Shown piece after piece: positions 23,859 through 37,404 of a DNA stretch of 64,000 bases. Positions within the stretch are counted from its first letter, which is position 1. The number at the start of each line of letters is the position of its first letter. This DNA comes from Drosophila pseudoobscura (taxonomy: Eukaryota; Arthropoda; Insecta; Diptera; Drosophilidae): contig NC_046681.1 of the NCBI RefSeq assembly GCF_009870125.1, forward strand, positions 25,070,001 through 25,134,000. Reading direction: 5' to 3'. The translations under genes were made by a program, and so were the position numbers. The notes under the pieces were generated by a model. It was not told where the DNA came from. It did no database searches and was given only the letters and a program-made list of their open reading frames with translations.

Positions 23859-25364
23859 ATGGTGCTGGATTTGGATCTGTTTCGCAGCGACAAGGGCGGC
23901 AATCCCAATGCCGTGCGCGACAACCAGAAGAAGCGCTTCAAAGATGTAGCCCTGGTGGAGACTGTGATTGAGAAAGACACCGAGTGGCGTCAGTGCCGTC
24001 ATCGGGCCGACAACCTGAACAAGGTGAAGAATGTGTGCAGCAAGGTGATTGGCGAGAAGATGAAGAAGAAGGAGCCAGTGGGTGCCGTGAGCGAGGAGCT
24101 GCCTGCTGCGGTAACCACAAGCCTAACTGAGATTGTGCCCGAAACTCTGCAGCCGCTGACGGTCAACCAGATCAAGCAGCTGCGCGTGCTCATTGACGAT
24201 GCCATGACGGAGAACCAAAAGTCCCTGGAGCTGGCGGAGCAGACCAGAAACACCTCTTTACGAGAGGTCGGCAATCACCTTCACGATTCGGTCCCTGTGT
24301 CTAACGATGAAGAGGAGAACCGCGTCGAGAGGACCTTTGGCGATTGCGAAAAGCGTGGCAAGTACTCGCATGTGGATCTGATTGTAATGATTGATGGCAT
24401 GAATGCCGAGAAAGGATCTGTGGTATCTGGGGGACGCGGCTATTTCCTCACCGGTGCCGCTGTCTTTCTTGAGCAGGCGCTCATTCAACATGCCCTGCAC
24501 TTGCTGTACGCTAAGGACTATGTCCCCCTATATACGCCCTTCTTTATGCGCAAGGAGGTGATGCAAGAGGTGGCCCAGCTCTCGCAGTTCGACGAGGAGC
24601 TCTACAAGGTGGTGGGCAAGGGAAGCGAGAAAGCTGAAGAGGCTGGCACCGACGAGAAGTATCTGATTGCCACCTCTGAGCAGCCCATTGCCGCCTATCA
24701 TCGCGACGAATGGCTCCCGGAGGCTTCGCTACCCATCAAATATGCCGGCTTGTCCACGTGTTTCCGTCAGGAGGTAGGCTCCCATGGCCGCGACACTCGT
24801 GGCATATTCCGCGTGCATCAGTTTGAGAAGGTCGAACAGTTTGTGCTCACTTCCCCACACGACAACAAATCCTGGGAGATGATGGACGAGATGATTGGCA
24901 ATGCCGAGCAGTTCTGTCAGTCCCTGGGTATTCCATATCGCGTTGTGAACATAGTGTCCGGTGCCCTCAATCATGCCGCCTCCAAGAAGTTAGATCTGGA
25001 GGCCTGGTTTGGCGGCAGCGGTGCCTACAGAGAGCTCGTCTCCTGCTCCAATTGCCTGGACTACCAGGCGCGTCGTCTGCTGGTTCGCTTTGGCCAAACC
25101 AAGAAGATGAACGCCGCCGTGGACTACGTACACATGTTGAATGCGACAATGTGCGCTGCCACACGTGTCATTTGCGCCATTCTGGAAACGCATCAGACAG
25201 AGACGGGCATCAAGGTGCCGGAACCACTCAAGAAATACATGCCGGCTAAGTTCCAAGATGAGATTCCGTTTGTCAAGCCCGCTCCCATCGATCTGGAGCT
25301 GGCCGCGGCCGAGAAACAGAAGGGAAAGAAGGACAAGAGCAAGAAGGATCCAGCTGCCGGTTAA
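23859..25364 (+). CDS. SerRS: Cytosolic seryl-tRNA synthetase, 501 aa
   Basis: A single uninterrupted exon. This class II aminoacyl-tRNA synthetase charges tRNA-Ser (and tRNA-Sec) with serine. The N-terminal MVLDLDLFR and the long coiled-coil arm that reads the tRNA long variable arm occupy about residues 1-125. The catalytic core carries the TSEQP serine/adenylate element (about 272), motif 2 ([19 protein letters not shown], about 300) and motif 3 ([17 protein letters not shown], about 432). The lysine-rich C-terminal extension ([16 protein letters not shown]) is typical of eukaryotic cytosolic SerRS and is near the usual length of about 500 residues. Nothing is missing. It lies head to head with the RWD-RING gene. 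Confidence 0.96.
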   Translation: MVLDLDLFRSDKGGNPNAVRDNQKKRFKDVALVETVIEKDTEWRQCRHRADNLNKVKNVCSKVIGEKMKKKEPVGAVSEELPAAVTTSLTEIVPETLQPLTVNQIKQLRVLIDDAMTENQKSLELAEQTRNTSLREVGNHLHDSVPVSNDEEENRVERTFGDCEKRGKYSHVDLIVMIDGMNAEKGSVVSGGRGYFLTGAAVFLEQALIQHALHLLYAKDYVPLYTPFFMRKEVMQEVAQLSQFDEELYKVVGKGSEKAEEAGTDEKYLIATSEQPIAAYHRDEWLPEASLPIKYAGLSTCFRQEVGSHGRDTRGIFRVHQFEKVEQFVLTSPHDNKSWEMMDEMIGNAEQFCQSLGIPYRVVNIVSGALNHAASKKLDLEAWFGGSGAYRELVSCSNCLDYQARRLLVRFGQTKKMNAAVDYVHMLNATMCAATRVICAILETHQTETGIKVPEPLKKYMPAKFQDEIPFVKPAPIDLELAAAEKQKGKKDKSKKDPAAG

Positions 25365-25719
25365 CCGAATACCTATCCGCGCCCCGTTATGATTAATAAC
25401 TGCTAAAACTAAGCTTGCACAGTCCTCAAAATCTTTTGCTTATCTTTACGACTTATCTACTATTTATGGCATTTATGTGAACACTTCTTATAAATTAAAA
25501 TGGATCAAGCTGTGCTTCGAATGCAATTCAATTGTTATTACTTTTATAGGTCCAACGATTGTTATGGGGACAGCCGAAACGGCCGGTAGAATTTCATGTT
25601 TCCAAGGCAACGTTTGAAACTTGTTTACCCTGTCTGTCTATCAATTTTATTTCACATTTCATATTTGAACTAAAGAAAACTGGAAATTTATACTTTGTGA
25701 AAATATATTTCAATAAAAG

Positions 25720-28601
25720 ATGTCTCATGCAAAACGTCGCGAAAAGTCCATGTCCAAGGATACACGCTGGGATCGCATACGTAAGCGTCATCTAAATGCG
25801 AATTCTTTGGGCCTGAAGACAGATGCAGTGCGTCGCTTCATCGAAGTGGACTACGTGGGCAAGCGGCACGAGAAACTGCTGATAGAGGGCGAACAGGGAA
25901 AGCAATTGAATCCCAGTGTGATCATGGACATGCGCCATGAGATGGTGAGACGGATGCTTCTCCAGATAATAGAATACCGGAGAGTAATGGGTCTCTTTTT
26001 CGAATATTTCAGTTTCAGAAAATACCGCACAAGCTGCCGCTAGCTACCCTGGCCCATGGCTGCTCATTAGAGTCCACCAAGGCTCACAATCTGGAGGTGG
26101 AGCAGCGCTATATCAACAATCAGTTGCAAAAGTTTCGCCAGCAGCTGGCCAGGCAGCAACCTCAGAGGAACAAGGCCATTCGAGTGCCGCCCACCAAGCC
26201 GGATTTCAAACTGAACAACGGTCCCCTGATGCAGAGTTTGACCCATGCCGCCCAGCACATTGATGATTTTTATAGCACTCCTGTCCAGGCGTTGGGACAG
26301 GCGGCACAGATATGCTCGACCACAAAGAGTGTGGCCACCGCAAGCCTGCTCCACGAGCTGGGGGCCGAACGGGAGGCGGATGTGGACCACGAGTGGCTAG
26401 AGCAAGAGGCTCTGGTCGAGGAACTGCCCGACTTTAGGGTGGAGCAAGTAAAACCCTTGTCCATGGACTCCCTGGAGTATCGAAATTTCGCCAAACAAAT
26501 TCAAGTGGATCAGAGTAAGGAGCTTCTCCTGCGCTGCCGTACACCCAGTCCGCTGACCTCCACCGAGGAGTTCTTCAAACCAATGCGAGCTGCTGCCGAG
26601 CGTCAGATGCTCCACGTTCGCACAATACGCCACGAGGAAGAGTTGCAGGAGCAGCAGTTAGAGCAGCCGCCACCAAAACTGCAGAGGGAACCCTCCACCT
26701 GCTCCAATACAAGCGATGGCATTGACTCGGTCATATCCGATCTGGCTGAGGAGGCATTGTACGAACTGCAAATGGAAGCGGCAGAAGAACAAAAAGAAAA
26801 GGAAAAGGACTTGGCGGTACCCACGAAGCATGTGCAGTTCCAACTGCCGCCGAATAAGACACCTACACCCATTCCCATAGCAACTGTGGAGGAATCTGAG
26901 CCTGAACCAGAGCTAGAACCCTTACTCATCCGCCGCATAGAGCTTCCCAAAGTGCTGGTGGTGGTTAAGCCGAAGCAACCAGAGCCCACCCAAGAGGCGT
27001 CCAGTTCCAGTGAAGATGAGACCGACCTGGCCGCGACCCATGAGAAGCAGAAGATAATCGAGCAACTGTTCCAGGCCAGGGCCGTCACACAGATCGTGCT
27101 GATGCGAAAATATTTCCTCAAGTGGATACACTATACAACCCTCGAGAAGATCGAGCGAGAGCAGGGACATGCTAGTCAAGCGCGAGATAATCGCGTACAA
27201 AAGATCAACGCCTTTCTGGACAAGGTGCGGATGGAGAAAAAGCGCATACGCACGGCCCAGCAGGCGGACACGTCCAGCGAGGTCAACAAGGTCACTCAGC
27301 AGTCGCTGGAACAGCGCCAGGAGGCTGTCAAGATGGCCAAGCAGTTCAAGAATAAGTATGACCTCCACTTATTGCTCTTTCAATCAGTGGTTTATCTCAT
27401 TTGTCCAAAAGATTGAAGGTGCAACAGGATATCATTGACCTGCAGAGGATCAAGTTGGAGCGGCAGGAACGTCTCATCATGCAGCTGAAGCTAAGCAAAC
27501 TCAGCGACGAGGCCAAAGAGGCACGCGAGGATCTAAAGCAGGAGCTGAAGACAGTCATTCGATGCGGCGATCCCAAGGCAAAGGCCAAGGCCAAGTGCCT
27601 TCAGTTGATTGGCAGTCTCCGCGATGCCGATGATGAAGCAATGGCCAGGCTGCAGGGCAAGGCATTGCTTCAGCCCCGGTTCTTGCAGCACATGCAGGAA
27701 CGGGCCGTGGAGAGGAGTGTGCGACATGAGCAGGCACGCCAGCGCCGAGCACAGGCCGAGGCCGAGCGGGAGGCCACCAAGCATGCCTTGGAGGAGGCCA
27801 AGGTAGGATGAATCTTTAATAATTATAGCATATATTGCCTATATACTTGTACATTTCCATTGCAGCGCCAAGAGGACGAAGAGGCCAAACGCCTGAGGAT
27901 CGAGGTACTGAAGGAGAAACGCCGTCAAGAGAAAATGGCCAAGGTGTTGAAGGAGCGCGAGCGTCAGCGTTTTATCGAGAACACACGAAAGGCCACAGAG
28001 TTCAGTCGCCGCCTGTTGCTGCGCCGCGTGGGCATGGCGGCCTTTAAGCGTTTGCTGCAACGTAAACGGGAGAATATGGTCAAGTCCGAGGAATTCCGAC
28101 GACAATTGTACAAGAAGAATGCCTTCCAGTTCTGGCGCGGGTACACGGCATTCAGGCAGCGCGAGAAGATGGTGCGGGCAGAGCAGTGCTGGCAGCGCAT
28201 TCTAAAGAGACGCGCCCTCAATGTCTGGATAGCGTACGTGCAGAATGAAAGAAGCAAAATGCTGGTGGCCATCGACTGGCATGCTCTTCGTACCGTCGAA
28301 CACTGGTTTGACCGATGGCTCAAGTACACCACGCACTGTCGAATGGCTGAGGACACTAAGATGAAGCAGGCTATCTCCCACCACGAGTGGTATGTCCAAC
28401 CTCCTGTGTTTAAAGTCCTCAGGGAACTTTTATATTGTTTGCATTTCTAGGCACCTGAAATGGAAGGTTCTGGACTGCTGGCAACGTCTACCTCAGATAC
28501 TGAAAATAGAAAAGGAAACGGAGGAGCGACGCCAGCGCTGGCGCATGAAAATATGGGAGCTGTTGCCAGACTACAAGCCCCGAGAGGATAGTTTATGGTA
28601 G
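25720..28601 (+). CDS. Coiled-coil protein with Sfi1-like W repeats (CCDC191-like), 877 aa
   Basis: Exons: 25720-25944, 26013-27355, 27412-27802, 27866-28389, 28451-28601; the sum is 2634 nt. The start is an ATG with a basic N-terminus (MSHAKRREKSMSKDTRWDRI). The middle is acidic and low in complexity (PEPELEPLL). The second half is strongly coiled-coil, with many E/K/R/Q heptads. Within it, short units of the form F-x-x-W/Y recur: LRKY-type FLKWIHYT, AFQFWRGYTAF, ALNVWIAYV, VEHWFDRWLKYT, WKVLDCWQRLP. These resemble the aromatic repeats of Sfi1-type and CCDC191-type centrosome or cilium proteins. The function is not known to me; a centriolar or axonemal role is inference. Exon 2 has a tandem acceptor (AG at 26012 and 26018). 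Confidence 0.82.
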
Positions 28602-28771
28602 TTTAATTTTAGTTTCTTAATTATATTTATGTTGAATAGATTTGGATATTTGATTTAAGAGCCTTAAAAGCACTACTACTACTACAACTACCAAGAACAT
28701 TTAGAGAGTGTGTGGAAATACTATAGTATTTGGGCGATAAGTTTTGTGCTTTGTTTGGTTTGGTAATTGGA

Positions 28772-30154
28772 TCACTTTAGAATGGCACGCCAGTTGCTCC
28801 AGATGCGACTGCGATTGGCAGCTGCTGCGTTGGCTGCGCGTTTATATTCGTGGAGAGTGGTATCATTCCACCACAAGAATGCCTGGCGTGCCAGCAGGAA
28901 GGTTATATAATTGGCAATGAGTAGGCTATAGCAAGCCACCACAAAGGATATGCCCAATCTGTGGAAAGAGCTATAGTGATTGTTTACATAGATGTGTACT
29001 GTACTCACTCGAAACTCTCGAAGACTTCGCTGCAATCGTCCGGTAGGAGCACGGCATAACCGAATGGACGCAACACCAGAAAGGGATGACATATCGAAGT
29101 TAGGGTCAAATTAGCACCCAATATCAAAGCGACCAGGGATGTGAATAGGCCTGATATATACCAGCTATGATTGCGCTCGCCAATGCAGCAGTTGAGCCAG
29201 TAGCTGTGATGGGAACGCCTCTTTACACAGGTGCCGCACACTTGGCAATGGTAGGCCCGTCTGGGCGTCACCTTCCGACAACTCTCACAGATGTTCGGTT
29301 GTCCATGCATCAGACCCGCACGCTCCGCTGTGTCTATGTCTACGACGTCCGCATCGTTCAGGTCTAGTACGCTTTCCATCTGGAGTGTGGTTTGCGCCTC
29401 CGCCTGCTCTTCGCCGCTTGATGCTTCTGCAATGCCGGGTAGCTCGTCCTTGGGTGTGGTGCCATACTGAGCCGAAACTAGATTGAGTGGAGCCAGGCGG
29501 TGCGTGCGATATAAACAATATATGCCCGCACAGGTGAAAAACATAAGGAAATAGTTCTCCTCCGGCACAAGTTCTAGCAATGGCACCTGACACTCAAATA
29601 TGACGATCATGTAAAAGACGGAGAACACAGTCCAGCTAAGAAAGAAATTGGTCCGTGTGGCCGTTTTCTTGGCCAGCTGAAGACCCCAAATGGAGAAGCC
29701 CACCATGGTCAGCATGAGAACTATAGCAGTCTTGGAGTTCAAGGTGGCCAGTCCCAGCATGAGCGGAATTATGAAGGCTGGGGCAACAGCGGCCGGCGAA
29801 ATCCGTTTGGCCCCGCCGCGCCATGGCAGGCGCAGGCGGTCTTGGAAAGCAATCAGCATGCCGTCTATATTGCGTGGATCAATGCGCCTACACGTGACTA
29901 ATCTACAGATCCATCCAATCAAAACAAAACGATCATTGTAAAGAATTCAATGTGGTTTAAAGGGGTCCGTCTGCATACCGTGTGCATACCAAGTCAAAGT
30001 CCTCGCAATTACAACAGCATCCCAGGAGATGAGACTTCTGGTTGTTGGCTTGAGAAATATATTCGCAACAGCAAAGAGTCCTCTTGGCTTGGGCTTCGTC
30101 AGATTCTGCTTTCCTCGCCGCTGCAATGAAATCAGCAGCAGACATGACGAACAT
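28772..30154 (-). CDS. ZDHHC23-like zinc-finger membrane protein with SHHS in place of DHHC, 413 aa
   Basis: Exons: 30154-29979, 29887-29009, 28958-28772; the sum is 1242 nt. The cysteine-rich N-terminus (RTLCCCEY, then LGCCCNCEDFDLVC) and DRLRLPWRGGAKRIS match vertebrate ZDHHC23 as I recall it. Four hydrophobic segments precede the cysteine-rich domain (CESCRKVTPRRAYHC, then CGTCVKRR), and two follow, giving about six membrane passes. At about residue 285 the usual DHHC tetrad reads S-H-H-S within RRSHHSYWLNCCIGERNH, so the acyl-accepting cysteine is a serine. Other zinc-binding Cys/His residues are kept. S-acyltransferase activity by the standard mechanism is therefore doubtful. A scaffold or signalling role as a pseudoenzyme is possible. 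An alternative start (MSAADF) lies three codons in. Confidence 0.88.
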
Positions 30155-30463
30155 CGATTAGGCGAAAACGACCGGCGATTGAACGTCAAGAATGGCAGCG
30201 TCCAGGCAGCGTGTACAGAAACAGTTTAGATAAGATTAATTCACGACCAATTGGCAGTCTGAATCTAAGTGTACAAGTGAATATAAACTTCCCTGTAGGA
30301 AGCATTTTAATTATTTTATCTGATCGACGGCGGAAAATACTCACACAGTTGGTCAACAAGAACAACAAATCGTCTGCACCCGGGTCACCCTGTAATTCAT
30401 GTTAAATAAATCGCTATCCGCTGTCACGATTGTTTCGATAGTTGGTACTATTGGTTAGTGGTA

Positions 30464-31540
<1,077 letters not shown>

Positions 31541-31749
31541 TCAAAAATGGTTATATATTTATTTATAAACATTTACCTATAAATTCAATGCCTCCGTCAG
31601 CTGGCAAGCACGCTTTTTTTGACGTGTCAATCGATATGTGCCAGTAAATAGCGGCTATCGATTGCGTTTTGGCTGCAACCCTGGTGTCGCACATCTCCAA
31701 AACTTGTTTTTTCGCAGGAAATATTTTGCCTGATAAATTTGTTTAATTT

Positions 31750-34283
31750 ATGGCGGACCAATTGATCAACGAAGTGAGTTTGTTGTCATAAACATATGCC
31801 CTCAATAAATGTTTACTCAATTAGGGCGACCAGCCAGCGCCACTGATGTCCATCCGCCTCGACCAACAACTTGACGACAATGCAGTGACAGCGATCAATG
31901 GGAATGGTAATGGCAGTGTAGTGGATGCACCCGGCGACGCTGCTGAGGACAGTGTTGATGGTGAGAAACCGGCCGCTGAATTGGTTTTGCCCAAGGCTCT
32001 GGAGGACGTGCTTGCCCTGAAAGACCAACGAGTGGCCGAATTCGACGTGGATGCTGATTCCCTAGGTAACAGCGGGGGAGCCCTTCAGGACGGCGATGAC
32101 GCCGATGTGGGGGAGGACAGTGATGATGATGCTGTGAACCAGGTGAACGGCATAGGAGGTGATAAAACGGGAAAGCAAAGCAAAGCGGAGAAGAACAAAA
32201 AAAAGAAACGCCGCAAGAAGCAGAATAGGAAAATACGCCAGCTTCTGGAGTACGAGAGACAACAACAGTTGGCCCACGTAGATGAGGCAGGAGGAGATCA
32301 GGAGGCCACAGAGCCATTGGCCGAGGAGGCTAAAGCTCCGGCCAGTGACGAAGAGCAGGAGAAGCCAGACAAGGATAGTAAAAAGGACAAGCATAGAGAC
32401 AGCCGAAGCAGGAAAAAGAAGGATCGCAGCGTTGAGAAAGAAAAGGAAAAGAAGATCGCGGAGGGCAGCAAACTTGACGTAACAATTGAGTATGCTGTGG
32501 ATTTTTTCGATTGAAACATTACCGGAGCTAATTAAATGATATTTGTTTATAGGTATGTGCCTGAGAAGATAACCATCGCAGATCTGGCGCCCATGTATCG
32601 CCAGTTCTACAGAGTTTTTGAACTCTTTAAGTTGGAAAATAAACCCAAGCCTGTGGAAAAGGACAAATTGGCCCTAGATTCGGAGACCGTCGCTAAAGCT
32701 AAAAAGGCCGCAGACAAGCTGCAGGACGACGATGACGATGATGGCGACGACGATGATGACCAAAAGGAGGACAAAGAGAAATTATCCAAAAGAAAGCTTA
32801 AGAAACTGACGCGTCTCAGTGTGGCGGAGCTTAAGCAATTAGTTTCCCGTCCCGATGTCGTTGAGATGCACGACGTGACGGCTCGTGATCCCAAGTTACT
32901 GGTCCAATTGAAGGCCTACCGAAATACAGTCCAAGTGCCTCGGCATTGGTGCTTCAAGCGGAAATATCTTCAGGGGAAACGTGGCATCGAGAAGCCACCA
33001 TTCGATTTACCAGCCTTTATCAAGAAGACGGGCATCATGGAGATGCGCGAATCACTACAAGAGCGCGAAGATGCCAAGACGCTGAAGGCAAAGATGCGTG
33101 AACGTGTCCGCCCAAAGATGGGCAAGATCGACATTGATTACCAAAAACTTCACGATGCCTTCTTTAAGTGGCAAACAAAACCCCGCATGACCATCCATGG
33201 CGACCTCTACTACGAGGGCAAGGAATTTGAGACACGACTAAAGGAGAAGAAACCGGGCGACCTATCCGAAGAGCTGCGCATTGCTCTGGGCATGCCGGTG
33301 GGACCGAACTCGCACAAGATTCCACCGCCATGGTTGATTGCACAGCAGCGCTACGGACCGCCACCGTCCTATCCGAATCTGAAAATTCCTGGACTCAATG
33401 CTCCCATTCCAGAGGGGACATCGTTTGGCTATCATGCAGGCGGCTGGGGTAAACCGCCTGTCGATGAGAATGGAAAGCCCTTGTATGGTGATGTATTTGG
33501 TACCAGTATATTGGACTTGGATGTTAGTATTGAAACGTTTCTCCATTTTTTTGTATTGATCTAATCTTGAAATCCTAAACACTTCTAGAACGGCATCGAT
33601 GAAGCTGACATTGAGCGCAACCAATGGGGCGAACTGGAATCAGAGTCTGAAGAGTCCTCCGAAGAAGAGGAGGAAGATGGTGAAGATCTCGGCGATCAGC
33701 AGGATGAAACTGGTCTTGTTACCCCAGTCGAGGGTCTTGTGACACCTTCAGGGCTTACCAGTGTGCCAGCCGGCATGGAGACGCCCGAAAACATTGAACT
33801 ACGTAAAAAGAAAATTGAAGCTGAAATGGAGGAGTAAGTGATAATATCCTGCTGGACCAGAACCAGACCAGACTCTTCACTAATCTCATAATATTCTTCC
33901 TTTCGATTAGCAATGAAACCCCCGTGCTGTATCAAGTGCTGCCGGAGAAGCGCACAGACCGCATAGGCGCTTCCATGATGGGATCTACGCACGTCTATGA
34001 CGTTAGTGGTGGTAATGCGGCCAACAAACAGCCTCCCGCTCGGACCACTACGGATCGTGAGGGCATAGTGGAATTGGCCCTAGATCCCAGCGAATTGGAC
34101 ATGGACAATGACGCTATGGCCCAGCGATACGAGCAACAGATGCGCGAGCAACAGAATCACCTGCAGAAGGAGGATCTATCAGATATGTTAGCCGAACATG
34201 TGGCACGTCAGAAATCGAAGCGCAAGCGACAGCAAACGGATCCGGCAAAGGCCACAAAGAAGTACAAGGAGTTCAAGTTTTAG
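31750..34283 (+). CDS. Sf3b2: Splicing factor 3b subunit 2 (SF3B145), U2 snRNP, 758 aa
   Basis: Exons: 31750-31773, 31825-32489, 32553-33522, 33589-33833, 33911-34283; the sum is 2277 nt. The first exon encodes only MADQLINE. An acidic and then lysine-rich N-terminal region (residues 60-230) carries nuclear-localisation-like KKKKRRKKQ. Next is the DUF382 region (VPRHWCFKRKYLQGKRGIEK, IKKTGIMEMR). The PSP domain follows (LRIALGMPVGP, PPPWLIAQQRYGPPPSYPNL, about residues 470-510), and then a glutamate-rich stretch and a basic C-terminus. The protein is part of the SF3b complex that binds the pre-mRNA branch site with U2 snRNA. The length is close to that of fly orthologues. The gene is intact. 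Confidence 0.95.
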
Positions 34284-35258
34284 TTTAATCTTCTACAATA
34301 TAAAGTAATTTTCCATTTGTGCTTCAAGAATGTCATTAAAAATAGTAACTAATGAGATTTGTATGCCCTTCCATATTTAATGGTGGAAAACGATGGAGCT
34401 GATTCCCCATTAACTTCCTTCATTTTTAATTTCTTCGTTGGATCTCTTGTGACAGTTCGATATTCGATTTAAATCATTTCGGCGACAATGGTAAAACACT
34501 CAGCAATCAGCTGATAGGATCTTCTTCCTTCCAGGATCTCCTCACTTTGTCTCGACCCTCAGGAACCGCGTGAATTGTGGAATTGGAGTTCCACAACAAC
34601 AGACACCTGGTGGCACCTATAGCTGCTTAATGCTTCATATGGTACGAGAGTTTTCGGATCCTTCCCCCAATCCTCTCTGTTTCGATCATTTTAGCAAATT
34701 GTCATTAGCGATATTCCATATAGAAATACATACATAGGATCTTATTAAAATAAAAAAGCAAAGGCTATAGGAAAAGGGAATATTCATTTTTGATCTTTGG
34801 AAATATCCTAAGTGTAAGAGATCGATAGAAGGAATCTGAATGCAGGAAGAACATCTAAGGCTCTCCCCCGAATGATCCGATGATCCCACGAATGATCCCC
34901 CATCTATTCCAATCTTTGGTTGCTATATCAAAGAGACTTTGAAGCTACTTTGGGCTACTACCATACCATGCTCCCAATGCCAACCCCCACTCCATACTAG
35001 TTTGCCGGATGAGCTATTTAATATATCAGTTACTCATAGTCCTTCACCAAGAAGGCTGTGAAAGGTAAGACAAATCCTTTATTGTATTATTTTAAGAGTA
35101 GTGTTCTTTACGTTTAAGGAAGAGAAGTTTACGATAATGGTTGTATATTTCATTATCTAATGTCAAAAGTCAGTCAGTTAGTAACATTTTCCTTGCACCA
35201 ATGCCTAAATTTGAGTATCTTATTGATAGCCAGTTGGCCTACACTCGCCCTGTTACGA
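34284..35258. other. Intergenic, Sf3b2 to first glycosyltransferase copy
   Basis: About 970 bp of AT-rich DNA holding the Sf3b2 3' end and the promoter side of the first alpha4GT copy. No gene or recognisable mobile element was seen. Confidence 0.4.
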
Positions 35259-36369
35259 ATGTCGCTTCATTTGCGTAACGGAAGACTTTTACTCTTCGTG
35301 GCTCTGATTTTCATACTTGTAAATGCAGAGGTCCCACAGCCGGCAGTCGAGGAGAGCATTCGCCTCGATGATGCTCTACTGGCGGAGCCCAGGCCCACGC
35401 CCGGACAGAGCATATTTTTTCACGAAACGAGCTGCTATGATGCCAAAAACCAAAATCTGAATATACTGAAGCTTACAGCCCGACAAGCCTGCGCTATCGA
35501 ATCTGCTGCACTCCATAATCCGAATTTCCAAGTGTTCGTTTTGTTCGTTGACCGAAAATACAGTCTTGTTGTTGACCCCAACGTAGGGAATAGAAGCATC
35601 CAGCAGCCTCTTTTCGATGCCATCTTAAGCTATAGCAATGTCCATTTGAGGCGTCTAAATCTCTGGAGATATGCTGCAGGCACACCCATTGAAGAATGGC
35701 TCAGGGAGGGTAATCTGTTTCGCTCGCGGTAATTTGGAACAGAGAGATGTCCCTCCCAAAATGCAATAACATTTTCGTATTTCTAGATATCTGGCTTCCC
35801 ACATCTCTGATTTTTTGCGTTATTTGACCCTGTTTCGATATGGCGGCCTGTATCTGGACTTGGATGTGGTCGTGCTGCAGAAAATGGAGGATGTGCCACC
35901 CAATTACACAGGAGTCGAGTCCGATCATATACTTACCGCTGGCATCATGAACTTAGCTGCCACTGGATTAGGTCACGAGATTGCCAAGCTCTGCCTGCGC
36001 GACTTTCAGCAAAACTTCAATGGTAGTATATGGGCTTATAATGGCCCAGGGGTTATTACACGCGTGGCCCAACAGCTTTGCGGCACTGATTACATCGCAC
36101 TGATGCAGGATGATCGCAAAGGCTGCATGGGTTTGAAGGTGTATGGGCGAGGCGCCTTCAGCCCTGTGGGTTCCCGTCAGTGGCGAGACCTTTTTGAGCC
36201 AGAAAAACTGGAGGAGACCATGGCCCGCACCAAGTACTCGTATGTGGTGCATGTGTGGAACAAGCAGTCGAAAAAGGTGCCAATCAAGGTTGGTTCAAGC
36301 AGCGCCTATGCCAAATTGGCAGAACAAAATTGCCCACGAGCCTATCATGCGGCGGGTGAATACTTCTAG
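35259..36369 (+). CDS. Alpha-1,4-glycosyltransferase (alpha4GT family), copy 1, 350 aa
   Basis: Exons: 35259-35728 and 35787-36369; the sum is 1053 nt. This is a type II Golgi enzyme: a short cytosolic tail, a membrane anchor (LLLFVALIFILVNAEV), a brief stem and a lumenal catalytic domain. The glycosyltransferase DXD motif is present as GLYLDLDVVVL, then YTGVESD, GPGVITRV, FEPEKLEETMARTKYSYVVH and CPRAYHAAGEYF at the end. Family members in Drosophila add alpha-1,4-GalNAc to glycosphingolipids. The start used is MSLHLRNGR; a longer frame from 35160 adds 33 residues. The stem is shorter than in copies 2 and 3. From about 35378 through the intron the sequence is almost the same as copy 2, while the second exon is closer to copy 3 (QKMEDVPPN, EPEKLEETM). 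Confidence 0.88.
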
Positions 36370-37404
36370 GAGAAGTTTATGAATTTTTATAATTGTTTCA
36401 TCAATAAATTGATGTTCCTTATACTCTCTTTTTCACCCGTTCGAAGGACTATTGCGGCTCAGATCGTTATCTTCCGTACCCCTATCAGAAGCCTAAGGAG
36501 ACATGCACCCTTTGCGGTTGATCTTTACGGGACCAACTATGGCAATAATGAACCCATCTATAGGACTCTTCGCCAGCACAATGCGCTGCCAGCTAGAATG
36601 CGATTTGACTTTAGCCAGGGGAATGGAGCCATCAGAGAGTTGCATATAGATTTTCTTCTGTTTCATGTATAACTTTGTTATTTTTTTTATGTTTAAGATA
36701 GAAATATGTTAGTTTAGCCAGCTAAGGATTATTTTGATTCCCATACGGGCAACCATAGAACCATAGAAGAGGTAAATATTTTTCACCTACCTATCAGTAA
36801 CTTAATGAGTGAACAATATCATTTAAAGTGCAAACATAATCAAGTATGCTTTGATATATTTGTGTGTATTACAGCGAACATTGTAGCCAGGACGAAAGGA
36901 GCCATTTGAACCGTCGAACGAATAAAGCAATAAACATTCGAATTAAAAGAGCAGAAAGAACAGACGAACGAAAGGGTACCTTATTGACACACTCAGTGAA
37001 AATGGTCACTCTCTTGAATTTTGGGAAAACCCCGATAAATATTCGAAGCTTCAGAATGGCTCAAATTATAAGCCTTTGAAATAAATTGTATACATCTTTT
37101 AGTATTATCGCCAGTAAGAAGACAATTGACACATCTATGAATCCGATTCAACTACTAATTTAAAATTGTATTTCCCAAAGGAGGCTGTTGAAAGAAAGAC
37201 GAATTATGCCTTTACTATTTTTTTTGGCCTTCAGGGAAGAACCTTGGACAAATATAAGTGTACTGAACTAATGTTTATAAGTTTTCTAAATTACTTTGTT
37301 GTCCAAATTTGAAAGAAGTTGATATCGAATTCAAAGTAAGCAAGGTATTGCAAGATAGTCCATCAATCTACACAGGAGTGCCCAATTTTCATAAAACCTT
37401 CAAC
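36370..37404. other. Spacer between glycosyltransferase copies 1 and 2, with an unexplained open frame
   Basis: An AATAAA at 36403-36408 is the likely copy 1 polyadenylation signal. A plus-strand open frame runs from about 36430 to 36672 and includes HAPFAVDLYGTNYGNNEPIY and LPARMRFDFSQGNGAI. I do not recognise it; it could be a scrap of a gene or a mobile element. The rest, 36673-37404, is AT-rich with no coding signal seen. Confidence 0.4.
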
